Shown: in pieces, positions 49,975-56,288 of the stretch
How positions within the stretch are numbered: the first letter of the stretch is position 1
Layout: every line of letters begins with the position of its first letter
Source: Prostheceraeus crozeri
Lineage: Eukaryota; Platyhelminthes; Polycladida; Euryleptidae
Direction of reading: 5' to 3'
Assembly: GCA_907163375.1 (NCBI GenBank)
Contig: CAJQUW010011247.1
Span: forward strand, 1 to 64,000
Length of the DNA stretch: 64,000 bases
Program-made: the position numbers and the translations under genes
The notes under the pieces: model-generated
Seen by the model: only the letters and a program-made list of their open reading frames with translations
Databases searched by the model: none
What the model was told of the DNA's origin: nothing

Positions 49975-51195
49975 TCACTGTCGATCACTTAGATGAAAGA
50001 TGTCGGCACGACGCATCCAAGAGTTCATACTTGAAGGATAACCAGTCCATTTAACAAGACACCATTCTTCACCTTGCCGTTTTTTACATCGAATGATTTT
50101 CTCTACCAAATATGTTTCACTTTCAGTGACTACCTCAATCTCATCGCGGTAAAAGCTACCCTCAATTTCTTCATTATCGTAATCTTTCAACTTGTAGGTG
50201 GTCGGAGAGTCTTTTTGATTAATCCTTGATACTGTAAATACCTCCTCTGTCCAATTCGGGAGGTACCCTTTAGCAAAAACACTTTTCACTTTTGAGATAC
50301 GAACTTTATCGCCAATTTTCACATCACTTTTCACATGAGTGCGTTTACGTTGGAATGATTCGCGCACTTTATCTACATTGTCAGCATTTACATCTACTGG
50401 TCTGAGTCCAATAGAACGATGGATAGAGTGATTGTAGGCATGGAGTGTATCTTGTAGAACCTTTGTCCAATTTTGTGTCAAGTTGGCAGTAAAATGTCGC
50501 CACAAACGATTTTTTAATGTGCGATTAAAACGTTCAACGAGTGCAGCTTTATAAGCGCTCTTTACACTAAACAACTCAATGTCATGCCTCTCAAATAATC
50601 TTGTCACATGCTGATTTTCAAACTCTTTTCCTTGATCACTCTGAATTCTTTTTGGAATGCGACCTTCTCGAAAAATTGTTTGGAATGCTTTTGCTACTCC
50701 TTTCCCTTCTTTAGTTTTTAAAGGTTGAGCCCACGCATAACGCGAGAAAATATCAATGACGGTTAAAATAAAATTATTGCCCGAGTTATGTTTTGAAATG
50801 GAGGCAACATCGCACAAATCTGCTTGCCACTGTTCATCGATGTCATGAACAATATAATGGCGGGTGCGGTACTTCTTTTTCGCTTGTTTGTGGAGTGTAT
50901 AGGTAGCCTGACCCTTTAACCATCGTTTCACTTGTGATTGTGGAAGACCACTCGCTTTTGATAATTTCTTGATAGATGCAAATCCTGCCGGATGTTTTAC
51001 ATCATAATAGATTGACTTCAAACGTTCAGTCGATGACGGCTGACTCTTTTTCCTCCTTCTCATCTTTTTGTTTTCTTCCCTTTCTACATTTACAACAACT
51101 GCAGCATTTAGCTTTAGCGGTTTTGCGATCGTGTTCACATTGCTTAGGGGTTTCATTATGAGAGCTGGCGCAGCAAGTGCAAGTGACAACGACAT
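49975..51195 (-). CDS. INT: Retroviral-type integrase with chromodomain (406 aa)
   Basis: It inserts the element into host DNA and makes the 6-bp duplication. After a basic N-terminus and a helix-turn-helix-like LPQSQVKRWL region comes the DDE core: D126 in EQWQADLCD, D187 in RIQSDQGKEF and E221 in AALVERFNRT. The C-terminal part has an SH3-like segment and then a chromodomain (YLVEKIIRCKKRQGEEWCLVKW...GYPSSMNSW) that may guide integration to marked chromatin. The first in-frame ATG is used; M45 (MRRRKKSQPSS) is an alternative that would shorten the overlap with the Cys-rich frame. Confidence 0.92.
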   Translation of the reverse strand: MSLSLALAAPALIMKPLSNVNTIAKPLKLNAAVVVNVEREENKKMRRRKKSQPSSTERLKSIYYDVKHPAGFASIKKLSKASGLPQSQVKRWLKGQATYTLHKQAKKKYRTRHYIVHDIDEQWQADLCDVASISKHNSGNNFILTVIDIFSRYAWAQPLKTKEGKGVAKAFQTIFREGRIPKRIQSDQGKEFENQHVTRLFERHDIELFSVKSAYKAALVERFNRTLKNRLWRHFTANLTQNWTKVLQDTLHAYNHSIHRSIGLRPVDVNADNVDKVRESFQRKRTHVKSDVKIGDKVRISKVKSVFAKGYLPNWTEEVFTVSRINQKDSPTTYKLKDYDNEEIEGSFYRDEIEVVTESETYLVEKIIRCKKRQGEEWCLVKWTGYPSSMNSWMRRADIFHLSDRQ

Positions 51196-51241
51196 TCACC
51201 TCTGGCGGCTCATTACATGGCAAGCAACACATCTGCTTCAT
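51026..51241 (-). CDS. Cys-rich small protein overlapping integrase (71 aa)
   Basis: The frame has twelve cysteines in clusters (CCLPC, CTCC, CCSCCKC) followed by a lysine/glutamate-rich tail, the look of a small metal-binding protein. Its ATG lies one base after the stop codon of the 230-aa gene (TAA-T-ATG), the same tight spacing seen elsewhere in this element. It overlaps the integrase N-terminus in another frame for most of its length. It may be a true overprinted gene or an integrase leader artefact; codon bias cannot be judged by eye. Confidence 0.4.
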   Translation of the reverse strand: MKQMCCLPCNEPPEVNVVVTCTCCASSHNETPKQCEHDRKTAKAKCCSCCKCRKGRKQKDEKEEKESAVID

Positions 51242-51242
51242 A

Positions 51243-51935
51243 TTAATAGTCTGAGAACATGTATTTCCTGGGAGGAGCTGTTTTACGTTTTCCTTTTACC
51301 AGTTTTAGTGGCGATACAGATCTACGTCGAGTTCTTCCCCTTGTTTGCTTAGTGAGTGTGGGAGGGGATGTAGCAGGTGACGTCTTAAACCAATTTGTTG
51401 GCATTTTCATCGCCTGAAGCATTGGAGTAGTAGCCACTGTTGAATCAAGTTCTTTCAATGTCTCATTATTTAAAGCAAATTTTGGCACATTATGCTTTTT
51501 CAATAGTTTAAGAAAGTATGACCAACCAGGTGGAACATAGCCCTGACGGCGCTTTCTACGTGTCGCATACTGAATCAAGTCTTCATAACGTGAAGCATCA
51601 ATCACTTTATTTTCATCTGTAATGATTTCTCCTCTATCATTTACATTGAGATGGGGTTCAATACTGTTGAAAAGAGATATGGCATGTGCGCGAGATGCTA
51701 AAGGTGTAGCAGTCGATACAGAGTCACGCATCTTATTCTTCAAGTTTTTCAATTGCTCAACAGTTTCCGATTGTAATAATACAGCACGATGTGGATCTTT
51801 GATGTGAACATTTTGCTGATAATCTATTTCTTTCCTATACATTTGATTTGCAAGAGGTTGCTTTACTTGCTGCATGGCAGTCAATTGTACATATTCATCC
51901 TGAGGAATAACAATCATGCGAGAATAAGAACTCAT
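51243..51935 (-). CDS. Polinton conserved protein of unknown function (230 aa)
   Basis: The start MSSYSRMIVIPQDEYVQLT is of a type seen next to the integrase and ATPase in animal Polintons. The middle is helical and charged (HRAVLLQSETVEQLKNLKNKMRD), followed by YATRRKRRQGYVPPGW and a basic C-terminal segment (KQTRGRTRRRS...KGKRKTAPPRK). It starts 13 bp after the ATPase stop codon. A structural role is possible from the position, but no domain is recognised. Confidence 0.65.
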   Translation of the reverse strand: MSSYSRMIVIPQDEYVQLTAMQQVKQPLANQMYRKEIDYQQNVHIKDPHRAVLLQSETVEQLKNLKNKMRDSVSTATPLASRAHAISLFNSIEPHLNVNDRGEIITDENKVIDASRYEDLIQYATRRKRRQGYVPPGWSYFLKLLKKHNVPKFALNNETLKELDSTVATTPMLQAMKMPTNWFKTSPATSPPTLTKQTRGRTRRRSVSPLKLVKGKRKTAPPRKYMFSDY

Positions 51936-51948
51936 AGTTTGTAGATAA

Positions 51949-52548
51949 TCATGGAGTTTTCAAAATATCACTTCGAAATCTAAATTCTTCCGGACACTCT
52001 TGCGTAAAGTCAATGAATAAGTAACCGTATGGTTTTTCAGTAGCTGCTTGAAAAATTTCAATTAAGGCTTTTGATCCTCTGGGTGCAACTTGTCGCGCTA
52101 AAATTTCAAATTGACTTTTATCTCGCGGATTCTTGAAAATAGCATAATAGTGTGTATTCAGGTTTCGTGTACGAGCTTCTTTTCCATCAGGAAACAAATT
52201 TTGTGTAATATAGATGATAAAACACCTTTTATGGTGTGCTGCGCGAGTGAACATATCTGTAACATCTTTTGAATTCTTACTTTCTTTTAATAAATCATCC
52301 AATACAACAACATCATTAGACTGAAGTTTATCCACTGGAATAATTCCTTCATGTCGAATAAAGTTGCGACTTTGCAATTCCTGAAACAGCGACGGTTGAT
52401 AAATACCATAACACCAAATCACTCGATTGATAGGTTCCTTAAACAACTCCCTTCTTTTATCCAATAAATTCAGCGTGAAAACAGTTTTACCTGCATGAGA
52501 TGGACCTGATACAGTCAGAACTTTATCACATTGAAGTCTGAAATCCAT
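51949..52548 (-). CDS. ATPase: FtsK/A32-type genome-packaging ATPase (199 aa)
   Basis: This is the motor that pumps viral DNA into capsids in Polintons and related viruses. Walker A is SGPSHAGKT (residues 14-22), Walker B is DVVVLDDL, and a downstream IIYITQNLFPDGKEARTRNLN segment matches the sensor region of the family. The usual ATG is at 52548 (MDFRLQCDK); the frame is open upstream but without ATG. An ATGCAAA motif lies about 23 bp upstream. Length is normal for this compact family. Confidence 0.9.
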   Translation of the reverse strand: MDFRLQCDKVLTVSGPSHAGKTVFTLNLLDKRRELFKEPINRVIWCYGIYQPSLFQELQSRNFIRHEGIIPVDKLQSNDVVVLDDLLKESKNSKDVTDMFTRAAHHKRCFIIYITQNLFPDGKEARTRNLNTHYYAIFKNPRDKSQFEILARQVAPRGSKALIEIFQAATEKPYGYLFIDFTQECPEEFRFRSDILKTP

Positions 52549-52570
52549 TTTATTACTTTGAGACTCAACA

Positions 52571-52577
52571 TTTGCAT
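52571..52577 (-). promoter_or_regulatory. ATGCAAA late-promoter candidate
   Basis: It lies in the gap between the 118-aa core protein and the ATPase, 22 bp before the ATPase ATG. Confidence 0.5.
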
Positions 52578-52579
52578 AA

Positions 52580-52936
52580 TTAACGCTTAGAGCCAAAGAT
52601 ATTTCCCAATAGGTTGCCCACGGCAGGAGCTATCATTGGAAGTATTGCTGAAAGGAAACCGCCCTTTTGTGTTAGAGTTTTCCTCTTTCTTTGAAGGGCG
52701 ACTTTAGGATTGGAGATGAAACGCAATTTCGTAGCATATCGCTTAAGTAACTTTCGTTGTTTTGGCGCTAATTTCTTCGTCCTCAACTTCCTCACATGAG
52801 AAATAATTTCACAAATGAATTTATCGTTAGCATGTCGTATAGCATTGTATCGCTGATTTGCTTTCATTCGTCGGAGAGCTTGAATGGCTGAAGAAAACTT
52901 TTGACTTTTACGTTTCGTCATTTTACGTTTCGCCAT
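52580..52936 (-). CDS. Basic virion protein with C-terminal hydrophobic helix (118 aa)
   Basis: It opens MAKRKMTKRKS and stays strongly basic through KLRTKKLAPKQRKLLKRYATKL. After KTLTQKGG (GG at 92-93) comes a hydrophobic Gly-rich helix (FLSAILPMIAPAVGNLLG). Such a basic body and membrane-active-like tail separated by Gly-Gly is typical of small Polinton/adintovirus core proteins likened to adenovirus pVI or pX. The comparison is by layout only. Confidence 0.75.
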   Translation of the reverse strand: MAKRKMTKRKSQKFSSAIQALRRMKANQRYNAIRHANDKFICEIISHVRKLRTKKLAPKQRKLLKRYATKLRFISNPKVALQRKRKTLTQKGGFLSAILPMIAPAVGNLLGNIFGSKR

Positions 52937-52975
52937 TTTCCGTGTTAGTCTTTGCTAAAACCTATCTTTACCACA

Positions 52976-52982
52976 TTTGCAT
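52976..52982 (-). promoter_or_regulatory. ATGCAAA late-promoter candidate
   Basis: It lies 39 bp upstream of the 118-aa core protein ATG and just past the end of the RING/TM gene. Confidence 0.5.
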
Positions 52983-52987
52983 AGGTA

Positions 52988-53311
52988 CTAACTATTGCGA
53001 CATAAGTGACACTCGAAATGAGCAATGTCACAGTGGTTACATTGGCAAAGTTGAATGCAATTACGTATGAAACAGCGTTGACAAAAAGCATGCTTACATC
53101 TCTTGAAGATGCGCTTTTCATTTCCATCCTTTCGCTTACATACATCGCAACACATAGTTTCACCGTTACTGATGTCTATAGCAAGTCTTTTTGAAGATAT
53201 GAATTTGCTAGCCTTTTCTAAATAATAGACGCATGTACAGAAGGAATATACTTCGAGAGTGAGCAGACATAGCTCGAAAACCAGTTGTGCTACAATCAAG
53301 TACCACTGCAT
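52988..53311 (-). CDS. Membrane-anchored RING-finger protein (107 aa)
   Basis: The ATG at 53311 (MQWYLIVAQL) starts 2 bp after the stop of the preceding gene. Residues about 4-28 form one hydrophobic membrane segment. The C-terminal half has a RING-type zinc ligand series: CDVC, a 12-residue gap, CKHAFCQRC, then CQCNHC and CHLC. A RING of this kind usually acts as a ubiquitin ligase. A viral E3 directed at host membranes is a reasonable inference, but no substrate can be named. Confidence 0.65.
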   Translation of the reverse strand: MQWYLIVAQLVFELCLLTLEVYSFCTCVYYLEKASKFISSKRLAIDISNGETMCCDVCKRKDGNEKRIFKRCKHAFCQRCFIRNCIQLCQCNHCDIAHFECHLCRNS

Positions 53312-53313
53312 TT

Positions 53314-53724
53314 TCAATTTTTCTTTATGGAAAGTTGAATGTGAATATCTGAAATCGCTTCAATCACTAGACTGCTACCATGATGGTTAAATGCGTTAAG
53401 ACGTTCAGCAATTTTTATCATATGTCTTTTAAAAAATTCTTGGGGGTGATCTACCACTTCCATTGAATAAGAAGCAAAATGGAAAGAGCGACTTTCCACC
53501 TCTTCCTTTCCAAAATGACTAAACTTAATTTTCGCAACTAATCGCGCCATGATAATGCTATCAGAGAATGTATTCATTAACTCTAGAAATAGAGTGCTAG
53601 CATCATCGACCACTGCTTCGATGTCGGTCTCATCTTTATGAAATTTTATCACATAATCTTGAACAGCTCCTTTTAAACTTTGCCTATGAAAACGTAATGT
53701 TCCGCAGTCGTTTGAGAAAGACAT
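53314..53724 (-). CDS. Stand-alone paralogue of part of the PolB N-terminus (136 aa)
   Basis: Its second half aligns with the element's own polymerase between the zinc fingers and the exonuclease domain. IKFSHFGKEEVESRSFHFAS...MEVVD pairs with KIDFQTGQVTERIQFHIPS...TEVVD. FKRHMIKIAERLNAFNHHGS pairs with FHIQCLKSNVDKFNQRDS, and AISDIHIQLSI with VDSAIFKISLL. It has no polymerase, exonuclease or zinc-finger motif. It may bind DNA or the polymerase, or compete with its N-terminal domain. It is followed immediately by the RING/TM gene. Confidence 0.65.
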   Translation of the reverse strand: MSFSNDCGTLRFHRQSLKGAVQDYVIKFHKDETDIEAVVDDASTLFLELMNTFSDSIIMARLVAKIKFSHFGKEEVESRSFHFASYSMEVVDHPQEFFKRHMIKIAERLNAFNHHGSSLVIEAISDIHIQLSIKKN

Positions 53725-53811
53725 GATCGCCCTTTATCTAACCCATCCATTGCATGAAAACAACAACTCTTCTCATAGTAACATTTATTGAATAATGGTA
53801 ACAAGCATGCA

Positions 53812-54342
53812 TTATAAATCAATGGTTTGAAAGAGATAAAATAGATACAGCTGGTAACTATCATACAGCGAGCAATGATAACCATACAGGACTTTGGCAG
53901 TGTTGAGGTAAGGAGGAAAGAAGCATTGGTTATGAACGTAGCTACTACAACGAACAGACAAAATAGGAACACACAAATCCTTAAAACGTTTTGTGACTTC
54001 ATGATAATGTTGATTCACTCTACTATCCCAAGGTGGGAGCAAAATATCATCAATGATTAGATTGGGAAATACTTTCCTCTCCTTACCAGGATTATTACAA
54101 AAGATGCGTATAACATTGAAAGCAGCTAACCATCGTTTAAAGTCAATAAGAAGAGCACTCTCACAAGAAAAGCCATAGTCTTGTAAATATTTCAGATTAA
54201 GTCCATGAATGTGTTTTCTCGCCCATTGATCAACATTGGGATCGCAGTTGGCATGTTGATGATAGACACTAACAATCTGATATGTCCAATTGTTCATAGC
54301 AATAGCACTGAGCTCCTGTACAGGTTCACCCTCACAATCCAT
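53812..54342 (-). CDS. DEDDh exonuclease-like protein (176 aa)
   Basis: The protein opens with MDCEG (D2, E4), the form of exonuclease motif I, preceded in frame by hydrophobic codons (ASIIIF) after a possible splice acceptor TTTCCGTTTTAG. Near the C-terminus YHCSLYDSYQLYL (H156, D161) fits motif III, H-x4-D. The middle D of motif II is not obvious; the NNPGKERKVF segment is a possible counterpart. A role in trimming viral or host nucleic acid is inferred. A missing motif-II acid would make it inactive, so the call is tentative. The true 5' end may be spliced. Confidence 0.5.
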   Translation of the reverse strand: MDCEGEPVQELSAIAMNNWTYQIVSVYHQHANCDPNVDQWARKHIHGLNLKYLQDYGFSCESALLIDFKRWLAAFNVIRIFCNNPGKERKVFPNLIIDDILLPPWDSRVNQHYHEVTKRFKDLCVPILSVRCSSYVHNQCFFPPYLNTAKVLYGYHCSLYDSYQLYLFYLFQTIDL

Positions 54343-54394
54343 AAAAATGATGATAGAAGCCTAAAACGGAAATTTACACATCTAAGGAAACGTT

Positions 54395-54595
54395 CTATAA
54401 CATATTACAAAATGAAGAATTACATCGATGCTTTTCACGACAAAATACACAAATGATATGATGGCAACGAAGAAGTAAAATGTATCTAATAAGACCACGT
54501 CTACGACACTCAAAGCACATAAGCGAATTGTCATAGGGTAGAGTTAGGAAAGGACTAGCAATTCTCCTTCTTTGATTTGCGTTTTGATGTAGCAT
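54395..54595 (-). CDS. Small RING-like zinc-finger protein (66 aa)
   Basis: From the first ATG (54595) it overlaps the 235-aa gene by 41 bp. The zinc ligands are CFEC, 14 residues, CHHIICVFC, then CNSSFC, close to a RING with an x4 last pair. The N-terminal part is short and basic. A later ATG at 54520 would leave only the zinc finger. This and the RING/TM protein are the two candidate ubiquitin-ligase-type genes of the element. Confidence 0.5.
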   Translation of the reverse strand: MLHQNANQRRRIASPFLTLPYDNSLMCFECRRRGLIRYILLLRCHHIICVFCREKHRCNSSFCNML

Positions 54596-55330
54596 TCTTC
54601 TCCGACTTGCGCTTCGTACCACTGCTGTTAAGGATTTGATCAATTATGTCGTCCACGTTGGGTGGTTTCGGAATATATAGGATGGATTCCATATGCATGG
54701 AGAGAGAGGCTATTTTATTATCCTTGTGTCGACCATAATATAGCCCATTCACTTTGAAAAGGATATCCCAAGTACCTTCTCCGAGCTCATCACATCTGAT
54801 GGGTATTGAATGATCTCCCTCCTTCTTATAGTAAGTACACCAATGTGATACCGGTAGGCAAATGTGATTACCATCCCAAATCTTTCTATAGGGAGTATCC
54901 TTGTCATCTCTCGCCTTCCACTCTTGAGCAAGAGGAGTAGGAATGTCCATATTTAATGTCACGTACTCCTCAATAATATCAAGTTGGTGGCGAATGTACG
55001 GACTCACGGGGATCAGTATGTAGTCCCCATACTGATTGTGCATTATCTTGACATCCGTGGAAGGGAGCATTCCCGTTTGGAGTACTACGCTATGATCATC
55101 ATAACGCAAGGCTTGTTTAAATTTACGCTGTAGCGGTGTAGGATTATGTACCTTGGATGTTTCTTCCACTGGCCTCAGTTGTAGATGATCTGACCGTAGC
55201 GAACCTTGTAACGTTTGACCGCCATTTTGTCCTACTAGTGCAGCAGATGGAGTAGATGCCTGAAAATGAAAAAAGATTGTATTAAGTTTGCGTTCAAGGG
55301 AGGAGAGGGAGGGAAGTAGCGACTTACCAT
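54555..55330 (-). CDS. Unknown spliced early-type protein (235 aa)
   Basis: Exon 1 contributes only the ATG (55330..55328), followed directly by GTAAGT. The 68-nt intron ends TTTTCATTTTCAG at 55260, and exon 2 (55259..54555) continues in frame (A-S-T-P-S-A...) into the long frame. A TATA box lies about 100 bp upstream (55429..55436). The protein has a Gln/Leu-rich lead, a central domain with Trp and Cys-His residues (HICLPVSHWCTYY), and a basic tail (GTKRKSEKNATSKRKSKK) that could be a nuclear signal. No family is recognised. Confidence 0.65.
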
Positions 55331-55428
55331 TTTAGTTGGATAATAGAACAGGGAACTAGAGAGAGAAAATGTGCGTCCGTCACTCGTGTGATTCAACGAT
55401 GGAATGATTCTCACTGTGGAAGGCTCGC

Positions 55429-55436
55429 TATTTATA
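55429..55436 (-). promoter_or_regulatory. TATA box (TATAAATA)
   Basis: It is on the minus strand, about 100 bp before the ATG at 55330, and is the only clear TATA box at the right end of the element. Confidence 0.65.
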
Positions 55437-55496
55437 AAGAAATGCTTGATTCTCATTGGATGATGATCCTCATTGGACAATAACATCAAGTTGATT

Positions 55497-56180
55497 CCAA
55501 ATCTGGCATCCGTTTACCAATCCGATAGTTCGTTTTGAAGCTACAGCCCAAAACGTCCCAAATTCTAACTCTGTCGTTTTTCACCAATGTCCCAAAATCT
55601 TAAATGGCGTCTCACATGTAAACGAAGGCAGATACGAACAAGCCGATTCTTTCACTGAATTTGTCTCACTCTTAGCTTTCAAACGAGCTATCGCACGACA
55701 AAATCCGTCCACTGGAAGCAAGCCGTCCAGGGGGGGGGACGTCAGCCGAAAATTTTTTCTCTCCGATTTCGCTGGAAACATCCTTCCTAACCCAAAATTT
55801 CACGTAGATTCCGAATCTGGCCTCCGTTTTCTCATCCGATGCTTCGTTTGGACGCTACACACCAAAAACATCACACACTATAGCCTCAAGACTAATCCTG
55901 GCGGTCGCCCACGTCAACCAGGCGGTCGGACCAACTCACCCGAGTCTCACACTCTGTCGTTGCAGAGGGGGGGGGGACGTCAGCGAACATGTTGTGAACG
56001 TGGACCCACCCGGCCGGCACACCACGACAGACCACAACCTCTGTCGTTCCAGAGGGGGGGGGGGACTCAGACACGAAGCACCACGGCGGCCGACCACGAC
56101 ACTCTGCCGTGCCAGAGGGGGGGGGACGCAGCGATGGCCGCCATCTTGCGCGGTCCAGAAGTGGAGTTTTGCTTACTACT
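55497..56180. repeat. Right terminal inverted repeat of Polinton B
   Basis: About 680 bp inverted relative to the left end, with G-tracts at about 55730, 55967, 56054 and 56117. Ends GCTTACTACT. It lacks the satellite array that follows the left repeat, so the two arms are unequal. Confidence 0.9.
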
Positions 56181-56186
56181 AGTGTT
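56181..56186. repeat. Target-site duplication of Polinton B, right (AGTGTT)
   Basis: It is identical to 32128..32133. Confidence 0.92.
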
Positions 56187-56288
56187 TTTTGGTTTAATAT
56201 CGACCTCGAACGGTGTGGGGTTATCCGTGCTGGATTTGAGCTCTATTTTAGTAGCGGAAAGCAGACTACCAAAAAGAACAGATTTTAA

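Larger units (their letters stand above)
32134..56180. mobile_element. Complete Polinton/Maverick (adintovirus-like) element B
   Basis: It starts AGTAGTAAGC, ends GCTTACTACT and is flanked by 6-bp duplications. It encodes every Polinton hallmark: protein-primed PolB, retroviral-type chromodomain integrase, adenain-type cysteine protease, FtsK/A32 ATPase and a major capsid protein. No hallmark frame is interrupted and the two ends are highly similar, so insertion is probably recent. The layout is left-arm early genes on the plus strand, PolB on plus, and morphogenesis genes mostly on minus, with a small plus-strand transcription cluster between. Confidence 0.96.
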
